A DNA stretch of 64,000 nt from Bacillus_BE sp042263505 (lineage in GTDB: Bacteria > Bacillota > Bacilli > Bacillales > Cytobacillaceae), in contig NZ_JBHKFI010000006.1 in assembly GCF_042263505.1 (NCBI RefSeq), positions 62,001 through 126,000 on the forward strand, given 5' to 3'. The position numbers were made by a program, and so were the translations under genes. Positions 26,891 through 35,200 of this stretch are shown here, piece after piece. Under the pieces are notes generated by a model. The model saw only the letters and a list, made by a program, of their open reading frames with translations. It had not been told where the DNA came from and searched no databases. Every line of letters begins with the position of its first letter. Within the stretch, counting starts at the first letter, position 1.

Positions 26891-27230
26891 CTATTTCGTT
26901 TATCATTTTTTATAAATCTTAAATTTCTATTTTACAATACAAACACATTGAAAACCACGTTCCTTGTCATACAGACAAGATTTATTTTTTCACAAAAATG
27001 ATCTCCTTATCCATACCTTGTACCACAAACATTTTTTCTAACGTGCAAAATATTATATAATACGAATTCCCTATAGGAACTTTATTATTTTGCAATATTT
27101 ATAAACAGTATATTAAGAACAATATGTGAATTTTTTTTGGAGATTTTGTGAAAAGTTGTTTGACTTTATGATACATTTCAATATATTCTAAAAATGTAAA
27201 ATATTTCGAAATTAGAAAGGGGATGTTTCA

Positions 27231-27581
27231 ATGCAACATATTGCAGAATCTGTAAACTCTGCAAAAAAGGGGAATGAGGTAGACTTCGTAAAAATTGCCA
27301 GTAGCGAAAAGTACCAACAATTAAAAAAGGAGAAAGCAAAATTTATTGTTCCCCTCACGATCTTTTTTCTCGCGGTTTACATCTTGCTTCCCATTCTCAC
27401 ATCTTACACAAAAATCTTACATCAACCGGCATTTGGCTCTATCTCTTGGGTTTGGTTGTATGCGCTTTCACTTTTTATTTTAACTTGGATCTTATGCGGA
27501 ATTTATGTTAAAAAGGCTGCCAAATTCGATGAAGCAGCAAAAGAAGTTTTAAATGAGAATCATCTAAAGGGCGGTGAATAG
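27231..27581 (+). CDS. ywcB: DUF485 membrane protein, partner of the downstream symporter
   Basis: A 116-residue protein with two membrane segments (LTIFFLAVYILLPILT and WVWLYALSLFILTWILCG) after a charged N-terminus. This is the DUF485 pattern that normally precedes acetate-type sodium symporters (YwcB in B. subtilis, YjcH in E. coli). Three bases separate its stop from the symporter start, so translation is probably coupled. AAGGGG precedes the ATG. The role is presumed accessory to the transporter. Confidence 0.85.
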   Translation: MQHIAESVNSAKKGNEVDFVKIASSEKYQQLKKEKAKFIVPLTIFFLAVYILLPILTSYTKILHQPAFGSISWVWLYALSLFILTWILCGIYVKKAAKFDEAAKEVLNENHLKGGE

Positions 27582-27583
27582 GG

Positions 27584-29119
27584 TTGAATACAACGGTCGT
27601 TGTTTTATTTTTAATTATTGTTGGAATCACTCTTTATATTACTTATCTAGCAGCTAAAAGAACGAAAACGGCTAATGAATTCTACACGGCAGGTGGAGGC
27701 TTAACAGGTTGGCAAAACGGGATTGCCATTTCAGGAGATTACTTATCAGCTGCTTCCTTTCTAGGAATTGCCGGTTCGATTGCTCTTACGGGCTTTGATG
27801 GTTTCTTTTTCAGTATAGGTTATTTAGTAGCATATTTAGTCGTTCTTTATCTCGTCGCAGAACCATTAAGAAATCTCGGAAAATATACCATAGCTGATAT
27901 GATTAGCTCCAGATTCGACGCTAAGAAGGTAAGAGCCACGGCTGCAGTAAGTACACTCACTATTGTTATTTTCTATATGATTGCCCAATTGGTTGGTGCA
28001 GGTGCACTTATACAACTTTTATTTGGAATTGATTATTGGATGGCCGTCTTAATAGTTGGTGTGATGATGACGATTTACGTACTATTCGGAGGTATGACAG
28101 CAACAAGCTGGGTGCAAATTATTAAAGCCATTCTATTAATGGCTGGAACCGTTATTATTTCATTCTTAGTACTATTAAAATTCAATTTTAATATTGCTGA
28201 CATGTTTAGTGATATGAAAACGGCTACACCATTAGGAGAGGCATACCTCAATCCAGGAGTCAAATACAAGAATCCGGTTGATACGATTTCACTTATGATT
28301 GCCCTCGTTTTGGGTACAGCTGGTTTACCTCATATTTTAATGCGCTTCTTTACCGTTCGTGATGCAAAAACAGCTCGTTCATCTGTCATTTGGGCTACCT
28401 GGATTGTTGGGATCTTCTATATTATGACGATTTTCCTCGGCTTCGGAGCTGCAAAATTTGTTGGAGCAGATACCATCGTTGGTGCTAATGCGGCTGGAAA
28501 TATGGCTGCGCCCCTACTGGCGAAAGCTTTAGGTGGAGATTTCTTAATGTCATTTGTGTCAGCCGTTGCCTTTGCCACCATTCTTGCCGTTGTTGCAGGA
28601 CTTGTTTTATCAGGAGCTTCCGCATTTGCCCATGATATCTATGGTCAAATTATTAAAAAAGGAAAAGTAACAGAAAAACAACAAATGTTAGCTGCTCGTT
28701 GGGCATCTGTAGGCGTAGCTGTTTTTTCTATCCTGCTTGCTTTATTTGCTCAAAAAATGAACGTTGCTTTCCTTGTTTCCATCGCTTTCTGTATAGCAGC
28801 TAGTACAAATCTCCCAATCATCATTTATACAATTTATTGGAAGAAATTCAATACAGCTGGTGCCATTACTGGTATGGTAACAGGCTTATTATCTGCATTA
28901 ATTCTCGTCATCTTAAGTCCAAATGTCTTCTCTCCAGTGGAAGGGGCAGCAATATTTGTTGGCGAGCCAATATTCCCATTAACAAATCCTGCCATCATTT
29001 CTGTTCCTGTTGGATTTATCGGGGCCTTTATAGGCACTGTACTTTCACGAAAGGCCGATGCCAAGCGTTTTGCCGAAGTGGAAGTTCGCGCCAATACTGG
29101 TTATCGCGAAGGAATCTAA
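27584..29119 (+). CDS. ywcA: cation/acetate-type solute symporter (SSS family)
   Basis: A 511-residue sodium:solute symporter with about 13 membrane helices. Markers are 'EFYTAGGGLTGWQNGIAISG', DYLSAASFLGIAG, 'LGTAGLPHILMRFFTVRDAK' and 'AVAFATILAVVAGLVLSGAS', as in the ActP/YwcA group that takes up acetate and other short monocarboxylates. The start is TTG at 27584 behind GGGCGGTG, overlapping the end of the DUF485 gene region. Together with acetoacetyl-CoA synthetase elsewhere in the window it fits short-acid use. The exact substrate is inferred. Confidence 0.87.
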   Translation: MNTTVVVLFLIIVGITLYITYLAAKRTKTANEFYTAGGGLTGWQNGIAISGDYLSAASFLGIAGSIALTGFDGFFFSIGYLVAYLVVLYLVAEPLRNLGKYTIADMISSRFDAKKVRATAAVSTLTIVIFYMIAQLVGAGALIQLLFGIDYWMAVLIVGVMMTIYVLFGGMTATSWVQIIKAILLMAGTVIISFLVLLKFNFNIADMFSDMKTATPLGEAYLNPGVKYKNPVDTISLMIALVLGTAGLPHILMRFFTVRDAKTARSSVIWATWIVGIFYIMTIFLGFGAAKFVGADTIVGANAAGNMAAPLLAKALGGDFLMSFVSAVAFATILAVVAGLVLSGASAFAHDIYGQIIKKGKVTEKQQMLAARWASVGVAVFSILLALFAQKMNVAFLVSIAFCIAASTNLPIIIYTIYWKKFNTAGAITGMVTGLLSALILVILSPNVFSPVEGAAIFVGEPIFPLTNPAIISVPVGFIGAFIGTVLSRKADAKRFAEVEVRANTGYREGI

Positions 29120-29123
29120 TCAC

Positions 29124-29163
29124 AAAAACGAGATTGCTTTCAAAAAGCAATCTCGTTTTTTAC
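29124..29163. terminator. bidirectional terminator
   Basis: AAAACGAGATTGCTTT pairs perfectly with AAAGCAATCTCGTTTT around CAA; followed by T on the plus strand. Confidence 0.88.
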
Positions 29164-29179
29164 ATGTATTCATGAATAA

Positions 29180-29620
29180 TTACTCTTCATCAAATACTTC
29201 GACTTTCTCCATTACATCTCCATTTTTCATTGCTTTTACAGCTTCCATTCCTTTTGTTACTTGGCCAAACACTGTGTGTACCCCATTTAAGTGTGGTTGT
29301 GGTTCATGAACAATAAAGAATTGGCTTCCGCCTGTATCTTTCCCAGCATGTGCCATAGAAAGAGAGCCTTCAACATGCTTATGAGGATTTCCCTCTGTTT
29401 CACATTTAATGGTATAACCGGGGCCACCCATACCTGTTCCTGTTGGGTCACCTCCCTGAGAAACAAAACCAGGGATTACACGATGAAAGGTAACTCCATT
29501 ATAAAAACCTGAATTTGCTAATTTTTCAAAGTTAGCCACCGTGCCAGGTGCTTCATTAGGAAATAAATCAAATTCGATTCGATCTCCAGATTGCATTTGT
29601 ATGTATCCTTTTTTTGCCAT
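29180..29620 (-). CDS. ppiB: peptidyl-prolyl cis-trans isomerase B (cyclophilin)
   Basis: A 146-residue single-domain cyclophilin. The active-site region reads FYNGVTFHRVIPGFVSQGGD, followed by GTGMGGPGYTI, 'GSLSMAHAGKDTGGSQFFIV' and LNGVHTVFGQV. It catalyses proline isomerisation in the cytoplasm. No signal peptide. GGAG precedes the ATG. It ends at the bidirectional terminator at 29124-29163. Confidence 0.95.
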   Translation of the reverse strand: MAKKGYIQMQSGDRIEFDLFPNEAPGTVANFEKLANSGFYNGVTFHRVIPGFVSQGGDPTGTGMGGPGYTIKCETEGNPHKHVEGSLSMAHAGKDTGGSQFFIVHEPQPHLNGVHTVFGQVTKGMEAVKAMKNGDVMEKVEVFDEE

Positions 29621-29701
29621 TCTTCACATCTCCTTTTTATCGAAAATCATGTTTATCATACATGAGTATGTTTAGAAAGAAAAGTAAAACTTCTCTTTTG
29701 A

Positions 29702-30004
29702 TTAATGGTGATGATGATGTCCCATTGAAGGATTCGTTACAACGAACTCCTCTTGTGGAACATAAAAGTATTGAATCCATACGCCATCAAGGAATGGATC
29801 TCTCTTATCAAGAATAACTTCAATTCCCTTATCCGTTTTAACAATCTCATCATGTTCATTAGGAGTATCAAAATCTATTGCATAATGTGCATGATCGCCA
29901 TGTTTTTCTGTTACATATACACGAATCATTTTCCCTTTCGCTGCTTCACTCTCTAGCATTTTTGCCAACACTTTGGCTGCATTACGATTCATTTTCACTT
30001 TCAT
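29702..30004 (-). CDS. HesB/IscA-like fold protein with C-terminal poly-His
   Basis: A 100-residue protein with the HesB/IscA-like layout: KMNRNAAKVLAKMLESEAA, KMIRVYVTEKHGDHAHYAID, and 'DPFLDGVWIQYFYVP'. It has no cysteine at all, so it cannot bind Fe-S clusters as IscA does. It ends in HHHHH, and has further histidines (HGDHAH). The ATG at 30004 follows AAGGAG; an in-frame upstream ATG-like start lacks a site. Metal binding by the histidines is an inference. It stands alone. Confidence 0.7.
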   Translation of the reverse strand: MKVKMNRNAAKVLAKMLESEAAKGKMIRVYVTEKHGDHAHYAIDFDTPNEHDEIVKTDKGIEVILDKRDPFLDGVWIQYFYVPQEEFVVTNPSMGHHHHH

Positions 30005-30133
30005 GAAGTCTTCTCCTTTACCTCTTACTTGCAATTTTACTGTATCATTATCTCATTAATCATGAAAAAATGAAAATCTGGATATCCTAAATTGATAAAA
30101 CAATCTCAATTACTTAGATACACATGGATATTT

Positions 30134-30901
30134 TTAAAATTCAAAGCATAGATAACTAAGTGAACCAAATTCATAGCTTCGATGAATAACTTTTGCTTGT
30201 TCCAAACCATATCCGCTGCCTAATGCAATAAAAAAGGGAACGAAATGCTCAGGACGTGGAACGGCAAAATCCGCATTCGGTGCAAATTTGTGATATTGGA
30301 ATAAATCTGCGAGCTCTTTTTTTTCTAATTTTTCAATTAACCAATCATCAAATTTCACTGCCCAAGGTTCTGGAGTGGTTTGATTCCAATTTACCATTCG
30401 TAGATTATGAACCGTTACTCCGCTACCGATGACTAGTATATCCTCTCTGCCCAACCCTTTTAATGCCTCACCTATCATATACTGAGCTTCAGGAATTAGG
30501 AAAGGATTGATTGAAAGTTGAATGACAGGAATATCCGCATGAGGATACATTTTTGAGAGAAGGGTCCACGAGCCGTGATCCAATCCTCTAGAGGTATCCC
30601 TTTGAAGCGGAATTCCTACATCTTTAAATCTTTTTTCCACTAATTTAGCAATTTTCTTTGAACCTTTAGCTGGGTATTTGATTGCATAAAGTTCATCAGG
30701 GAAACCATAAAAATCATAAATGGTTTCATATCCATCATTGGTATAAGAAATTGAATGCAGCTCACTTTCCCAATGGGCACTAAATATGACAATAGCCTTT
30801 GGTTGATATTTTTGCCCTAAGGACTTCAAAAAATTTGTATATTCTGTTTCCTCTATCGCTAACATGGGTGAGCCATGTGCTAAAAATAAAGAAGGTAACA
30901 T
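30134..30901 (-). CDS. LigB/DODA-type extradiol ring-cleavage dioxygenase
   Basis: A 255-residue member of the class III extradiol dioxygenase family (YgiD/DODA-like). Iron-ligand and active-site histidines are seen in SLFLAHGSPMLAIE, 'IVIFSAHWES', 'GLDHGSWTLLSKMYP' and GSGVTVHNLR. Family members open catechol or DOPA rings, or act on quinol-like toxicants. The ATG at 30901 follows GGGGGATGG. It is divergent from an HxlR-type regulator, and a perfect inverted repeat lies 21 bp upstream of its start. This arrangement suggests repression relieved by quinones or related electrophiles. Confidence 0.83.
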   Translation of the reverse strand: MLPSLFLAHGSPMLAIEETEYTNFLKSLGQKYQPKAIVIFSAHWESELHSISYTNDGYETIYDFYGFPDELYAIKYPAKGSKKIAKLVEKRFKDVGIPLQRDTSRGLDHGSWTLLSKMYPHADIPVIQLSINPFLIPEAQYMIGEALKGLGREDILVIGSGVTVHNLRMVNWNQTTPEPWAVKFDDWLIEKLEKKELADLFQYHKFAPNADFAVPRPEHFVPFFIALGSGYGLEQAKVIHRSYEFGSLSYLCFEF

Positions 30902-30921
30902 GTTTCCATCCCCCAAAAATC

Positions 30922-30946
30922 ATTTACTTACTTTATGTAAGTAAAT
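30922..30946. promoter_or_regulatory. perfect inverted-repeat operator between dioxygenase and HxlR regulator
   Basis: ATTTACTTAC-TTTAT-GTAAGTAAAT, 10-bp perfect arms. Sites with TTAC...GTAA arms are typical of YodB/CatR-type HxlR repressors. It sits in the divergent promoter region 30902-31051. Confidence 0.7.
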
Positions 30947-31051
30947 ATACTTTTATTAATAGTTTATGTCAAATAAGTTTTTTCCTATTAATAAATTTGT
31001 TACTTCACTATTATTTCATATATAATAAAAGAGTAAGGGGTGTTGCAACAA

Positions 31052-31384
31052 ATGAAACATCATTTATTATGTCCTAGATTTGAAAAGGCCATGAATATTC
31101 TTGGTCAGAGATGGACAGGACTCATTATTTATCAATTAATTTCTGGACCGCAACGGTTTTGCCATATTGAATCTTCTCTTCCTATCAGCGGAAGATTACT
31201 CTCGGAGAGATTAAAAAGTTTAGAAAAGGAAGGTATTGTCAAACGGGATGTCTATCCAGAAACGCCCGTGCGAATTGAATATTCCTTAACGGAAAAAGGG
31301 CGATCACTTGAGCCGGTTCTTCGTGAACTTGAAAAATGGTCTAACCAATGGATTTCCACTGACAGCCTTGAAAATAGTCACTAA
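31052..31384 (+). CDS. HxlR-family regulator, YodB/CatR-like
   Basis: A 110-residue winged-helix regulator. It begins MKHHLLCPRFEKAMNILGQR, with Cys7 in the position of the redox-sensing Cys of YodB/CatR, followed by WTGLIIYQLISGPQRF, 'SGRLLSERLKSLEKEGIVKR' and 'ETPVRIEYSLTEKGRSLEPV'. In B. subtilis such proteins repress quinone and diamide detoxification genes until the Cys is oxidised or alkylated. The ATG at 31052 is preferred (AAGGGGTG eight bases upstream) over a TTG at 31040. It is divergent from the dioxygenase, with a shared operator. Confidence 0.85.
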   Translation: MKHHLLCPRFEKAMNILGQRWTGLIIYQLISGPQRFCHIESSLPISGRLLSERLKSLEKEGIVKRDVYPETPVRIEYSLTEKGRSLEPVLRELEKWSNQWISTDSLENSH

Positions 31385-31500
31385 ATCCAGCCGTAAATCT
31401 TGCAAAATGCATGTAATGGATCATTACAAAAAGACTGTCAATAAGAAGAATGTCAAAACCATTTTTGCCTCATACTACAAGTAATTGATGAGGAAGTGAG

Positions 31501-31701
31501 GTGAGACTCTTGCCCAGGATTCGTCCAACTTTTATGGATAGTCCATATTTCGTCGATGAACCAGGAAATTGGCATTTAAAAGAAGGAGCATCTAAACAAT
31601 TAATTCAGGAATTTCATTCCTATATGGAATCACTAGAACATATTCAAAATAGGCCGGCATCCATAGATGGCATTCATATTGATTACCCTTATGAAAGATA
31701 A
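31501..31701 (+). CDS. small hypothetical protein
   Basis: A 66-residue protein reading RIRPTFMDSPYFVDEPGNWH and ending 'IDGIHIDYPYER'. Family not recognised. The start could be GTG at 31501 (GAGGAAG upstream) or TTG at 31510 (GAGGTGAG upstream). It is flanked by a terminator and lies beside sporulation genes. No membrane segment or cysteine is seen. Confidence 0.55.
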   Translation: MRLLPRIRPTFMDSPYFVDEPGNWHLKEGASKQLIQEFHSYMESLEHIQNRPASIDGIHIDYPYER

Positions 31702-31710
31702 TTCCTAACT

Positions 31711-31756
31711 AAAAGGAACCTTAATCCCTAATCAGGTTCAAGGTTCCTTTTTTATT
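31711..31756. terminator. bidirectional terminator
   Basis: AAAAGGAACCTT...AAGGTTCCTTTTTT stem between the small gene and convergent ybxH. Confidence 0.8.
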
Positions 31757-31941
31757 TCATGCTTCTCACAATAATCCTCAACTAGCTGTTCGATTTTCCC
31801 TAGTTCTGGAAACTTCCCATGAAAAGAAAATGAAATTTCCTCAATAAATTTCCCTTCCCGATAAACATGAATGGCCCCATTTTGTTTAATGACACTATAC
31901 TCTGGTTCAAAACGAAGCCCATTTTTTTCAATTGCACCCAT
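31738..31941 (-). CDS. ybxH: YbxH family small protein
   Basis: A 67-residue protein, MGAIEKNGLRFEPEYSVIKQ at the start and 'VYREGKFIEEISFSFHGKFP' in the middle. This matches my recollection of B. subtilis YbxH (DUF5370), whose gene neighbours csgA there as well as here. Function unknown. GGGGGAG precedes the ATG at 31941; an upstream in-frame ATG six codons earlier overlaps that site and is rejected. Confidence 0.7.
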   Translation of the reverse strand: MGAIEKNGLRFEPEYSVIKQNGAIHVYREGKFIEEISFSFHGKFPELGKIEQLVEDYCEKHEIKKEP

Positions 31942-32088
31942 TTGACTCTCCCCCATCACTCATATCCAATCATCTTTATTATCAGCTTTCTGCAGCAAAA
32001 TCATTTATGCAAAATTTTCCTTATCTGCAACTTGTCAGGTGATACATATTTCTGATTGTTTTTCCCAATCTAAAATGAGGAGGTGTAG

Positions 32089-32328
32089 ATGATGGAGCCA
32101 CAAAGCTCTGGAAAAAAATCAATTCCAGATTTTGATTCATTAAATGACCGGATCATAGCTTAACCTTCACTTGAACCAAGGCTTGTCATTAAAACCAATC
32201 TTGACACAAAGGATCCAACAGAAGAAAATCCTTATTTTCAAACCAACCATGCAGATAAAGAAAACTCGCCGATTGGCAAGCCTTCAGGCGAAGACAGAGG
32301 CGTAGTTGCGCTTATACTTTATTCCTAA
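32089..32328 (+). pseudogene. small ORF interrupted by an in-frame stop
   Basis: AGGAGGTG precedes ATG-ATG at 32089. The frame gives MEPQSSGKKSIPDFDSLNDR and then TAA at 32161-32163. It continues after the stop as PSLEPRLVIKTNLDTKDPTE and 'NPYFQTNHADKENSPIGKPS' to a stop at 32326. The composition is hydrophilic and spore-protein-like. The last third (from about 32279) resembles a dispersed Bacillus repeat (GCCTTCAGGCGAAGAC...), so the original 3' end may be lost. The family is unknown. Confidence 0.45.
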
Positions 32329-32425
32329 AATTGGCTTCTACGTCGAATTTTCATCATTGCTGCCAATTTATACTTTTTTTAAGTATAAGAAAGCCATCAA
32401 AGACTTTTTTGAGGAGTAGATAAAC

Positions 32426-32677
32426 ATGGACCGTACGCTTGGATATTTAAGGGAAATTTTATCAAATTACATGGATCGTGATTCAATATCCCAACATATT
32501 TACAAAAGAATCCAAAAATATTCCTATCATTCAGAGGATGAATTTATCCGTGATCTACAAGAAGAAGAAATTGCCTTTTTAAATAAAATCTTGCCTGATG
32601 AAATTAAACATGCAAATGAGGTAAATGATAGGAAAAGGGCATATCAGCTAAATGAGGTATATGAATTATTAATATGA
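32426..32677 (+). CDS. csgA: sporulation-specific protein CsgA
   Basis: An 83-residue protein beginning MDRTLGYLREILSNYMDRDS and ending 'KRAYQLNEVYELLI'. This corresponds to what I recall of B. subtilis CsgA (82 residues, start MDVTLGYLRE, end LNEVYELL), a sigma-G-dependent sporulation protein listed as SASP-related. The nearby ybxH gene supports this, since the two are neighbours in B. subtilis. A hairpin (TTATACTT-TTTTT-AAGTATAA, 32368-32388) lies in the leader. Confidence 0.75.
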   Translation: MDRTLGYLREILSNYMDRDSISQHIYKRIQKYSYHSEDEFIRDLQEEEIAFLNKILPDEIKHANEVNDRKRAYQLNEVYELLI

Positions 32678-32686
32678 TTAAAAAAA

Positions 32687-32730
32687 CAGAGCTAGGTTGT
32701 CATATCTCTCATAACCTGCTCTTTTTTTTT
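32687..32730. terminator. terminator after csgA
   Basis: AGAGC...AGGTT pairs with AACCT...GCTCT followed by nine T. It also lies at the 3' end of the convergent phosphoesterase gene. Confidence 0.8.
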
Positions 32731-33553
32731 ACACGGAAATATCATGGATAGTAATCTCAGGTCTGCTTCCAACCCTGATATTAACCCCTGTTTGCCCTAA
32801 ACCTTCACTAATATAAAAAGGCTTTCCATCATGATAATGCAATCCTTTAACCATGTTTTTACGGACAAGTTTACCCATTTTCAATAAATGATAAGGTTTC
32901 GGCCAATGAATTTGTCCCCCATGGAAATGGCCGGATAATAGATAATCATAATGATAATCTTCTAGATCTAACACGATATTTGGATCATGTGTAATGATTA
33001 AGTTGTATCCTTTTGGCAATTCTTTATAGGCCTTTTGAATATCACTTCGGTTCGTGCTATAATCATCAATTCCAATAATATTGACTAGTTCTCCATTAAT
33101 TTCAAGTGACAAATGTTCATTCCTCAAAGTATGGCAACCATTTTCTTCAAGTGTTTGCTGCAAACGTTGAAAATTCGCCGTTCGTAAGAAATAATCATGA
33201 TTCCCAAATACTGCAAAGATTCCATATGTTGGATTTGCTTTTTTTAATACTTTTAGATATGGAACTATTTTGGGAATACTTCTTTTACGGTCAAGAAAAT
33301 CTCCAGTTAGGGCTATGAAATCGATCTTTTGATTGGAAATTTTTTCATACAGTTCTTCTGGAGTGATGGATATATTTTCAAGATGGATATCGGATAAGTG
33401 CAAAATGGTGAAATGATTTTGGTTCAGCTCGATTTTTGAATGGAACATTGTGATCGTATTTATCACAACATCTTTTGTATTTTGATATGCCCTAAACAAG
33501 AGTAGACTGAAAAGTAGAATGGCTGCAATCAAACAAAAAAATAACACGTTCAT
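32729..33553 (-). CDS. membrane-anchored metallophosphoesterase
   Basis: A 274-residue calcineurin-like phosphoesterase with an N-terminal membrane anchor (LFFCLIAAILLFSLLLF). Motifs are LHLSDIHLENI (DxH), 'IALTGDFLDR' (GDxxD), 'FAVFGNHDYFL' (GNHD), 'NLIITHDPN' and LLSGHFHGGQIHWP (GHxH). It resembles YpbG/YkuE-type enzymes of Bacillus, active outside or at the membrane on unknown phosphate esters. The ATG directly follows AGGGAGGGGGG. Confidence 0.85.
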   Translation of the reverse strand: MNVLFFCLIAAILLFSLLLFRAYQNTKDVVINTITMFHSKIELNQNHFTILHLSDIHLENISITPEELYEKISNQKIDFIALTGDFLDRKRSIPKIVPYLKVLKKANPTYGIFAVFGNHDYFLRTANFQRLQQTLEENGCHTLRNEHLSLEINGELVNIIGIDDYSTNRSDIQKAYKELPKGYNLIITHDPNIVLDLEDYHYDYLLSGHFHGGQIHWPKPYHLLKMGKLVRKNMVKGLHYHDGKPFYISEGLGQTGVNIRVGSRPEITIHDISV

Positions 33554-33637
33554 CCCCCCTCCCTTTAAAGTATATTAGGTGTTGGGGGGATTGGATAGTG
33601 GGAGTTGATGGAGAATTTCCCTTTTCCTTTTATTTGA

Positions 33638-34225
33638 TTAGACTTTAAATTTTAAGTATTTATGACTAAGTTTATCTTTTGACATAAAAAGATAAACTGG
33701 TTTACTTTTCTTTAACTGTTCAATGGAAAAGGATGAAGACGAAAGCAAATAAATAGGAAATTGCATCAATCTTTTCATAATTTGATAAAATTTATTTGAT
33801 GGAAATACAAGATCAAATCCCAATGTTTTTACTCCTTTATTAATGGTTGTGACACCGATAATTCCTTTTATATCTGTTCGCTTTGGATGCTTTTCAATGT
33901 ATTCAGCAAGCATTGGCATGGAGTTCAAAACCATTTTATAAATCATTCTTCCCTTTTTCAGTGAATGACGAATAATTAAAGATTCCTTGAGAATTTTTGA
34001 ATTATGAAGATGAATTTTTAAGAGTAGATCGTTCTTTTTAATTGATGTTCCATCGGAGAGGATTACATCCTTGCCACGATATTTCGTGATGCGTACACGA
34101 AAAACACACGGTTTCTCAGTTGTTGATGGAATATAGTGTAGCCGAGTAAACAAGAAGTAAATGGGATCAAACATGTTCCATAGAATAATTATTAAAGGAC
34201 GAAGGCTCATGTCAATGATTTTCAA
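33638..34225 (-). CDS. ykoP: YkoP family protein
   Basis: A 190-195-residue protein with an N-terminal hydrophobic stretch (IIILWNMFDPIYFLFTRLHY), a mid region 'SLIIRHSLKKGRMIYKMVLN' and 'GIIGVTTINKGVKTLGFDLV'. The pattern matches the YkoP/DUF family of Bacillus, of unknown function, sometimes next to polysaccharide deacetylases. The start is uncertain: AAGGAG lies immediately before an in-frame TTG (34225), the first ATG is at 34210, and in-frame ATC/ATT codons lie at the ideal distance. It is downstream of yocH on the same strand. Confidence 0.65.
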   Translation of the reverse strand: MKIIDMSLRPLIIILWNMFDPIYFLFTRLHYIPSTTEKPCVFRVRITKYRGKDVILSDGTSIKKNDLLLKIHLHNSKILKESLIIRHSLKKGRMIYKMVLNSMPMLAEYIEKHPKRTDIKGIIGVTTINKGVKTLGFDLVFPSNKFYQIMKRLMQFPIYLLSSSSFSIEQLKKSKPVYLFMSKDKLSHKYLKFKV

Positions 34226-34322
34226 CTCCTTTCATAGTTACTCTATCCTGAGAAACTTGTCATTATTCAAGGACAGATTTGTTTTCCATTACCATTCTGA
34301 CTGTAACAAACAAATTCCACTA

Positions 34323-34356
34323 AAAAACTCCAGCAGATTCACTGCTGGAGTTTTGT
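34323..34356 (-). terminator. terminator after yocH
   Basis: AAAACTCCAGCAG pairs with CTGCTGGAGTTTT around ATTCA (plus-strand reading); T run on the minus strand. Confidence 0.85.
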
Positions 34357-34372
34357 TCATGAAAAATGAGGA

Positions 34373-35101
34373 TTAATTGACGATTTTTATTTTAACTTTT
34401 TTTCGTCCCCATTGAAGTGCTTGTTTTTTTGATTTGACAAAGACATCAATTTTCTTTCCTTTAATGGCACCACCAGTATCTTCAGCACGAGCGTAGCCGT
34501 AGCCTTCCACATATACTTTAGAGCCTAATGGGATCACTTTTGGATCTACAGAAATGACTTTGGCATTAGGATTTTTCTTAAGGTTAAAACCTGTCGCTGT
34601 TAACCCGGAGCATCCTTTACATGAAGCAGTGTAAGCAGTTGCTGTCACTACAATTTCTTTAGATGATTTTTTTGTAACAGCGGTTTTTGTTGCTGTTGCT
34701 TTTTTGGCAGAAGTTGCTGTTGCAGCTTTTGATACAGTGATTACTTGACTTGAATTCACAATCAATTTTTGTCCAGGATAAATTCTATCAGACTTTAATT
34801 TATTCCATTTCATGATAGAACTTGAAGACACGTGATATTTCTTAGCAATGCCGGAAATCGTATCCCCAGACTTTACTATGTATCTTTGAACTGGTGAAAC
34901 TTCTAATTTTTCACCTATGATAATTTTATCCGATTTTAGATGGTTCCATTTTTTTAAATCAGAAACAGAGACATGATATTTCTTTGAAAAACCAGAGAGT
35001 GTGTCTCCTTTCTTCACTGTAACTTCTGCTGCTTGTGCCGACACTGCAAAGGAACTGGTGATGGTAGCGGCTGCCAAAATCGCTAGTAAAGCTTTCTTCA
35101 C
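34373..35101 (-). CDS. yocH: LysM-3D domain cell-wall lytic protein YocH
   Basis: A secreted 242-residue autolysin-like protein. Signal peptide MKKALLAILAAATITSSFAV ends at AQA. Two LysM repeats follow (VTVKKGDTLSGFSKKYHVS and YIVKSGDTISGIAKKYHVS), then an Ala/Thr/Lys linker. The C-terminal 3D domain has VTATAYTASCKGCSGLTATG and the three Asp residues in VDPKVIPLGS, ARAEDTGGAIKGKKIDVF. The start is GTG at 35101, nine bases after GGAGG. A consensus WalR box at 35201-35217 indicates control by WalKR, as known for B. subtilis yocH. It has its own terminator. Confidence 0.9.
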   Translation of the reverse strand: MKKALLAILAAATITSSFAVSAQAAEVTVKKGDTLSGFSKKYHVSVSDLKKWNHLKSDKIIIGEKLEVSPVQRYIVKSGDTISGIAKKYHVSSSSIMKWNKLKSDRIYPGQKLIVNSSQVITVSKAATATSAKKATATKTAVTKKSSKEIVVTATAYTASCKGCSGLTATGFNLKKNPNAKVISVDPKVIPLGSKVYVEGYGYARAEDTGGAIKGKKIDVFVKSKKQALQWGRKKVKIKIVN

Positions 35102-35200
35102 TTGAAAAACCTCCCGATTCTTGTTTCGCTATCTCAAGATTAATCATAGCAAATATATATTTCATTTAAAGAACAGGCATATATTAATTCCATGACGCAT

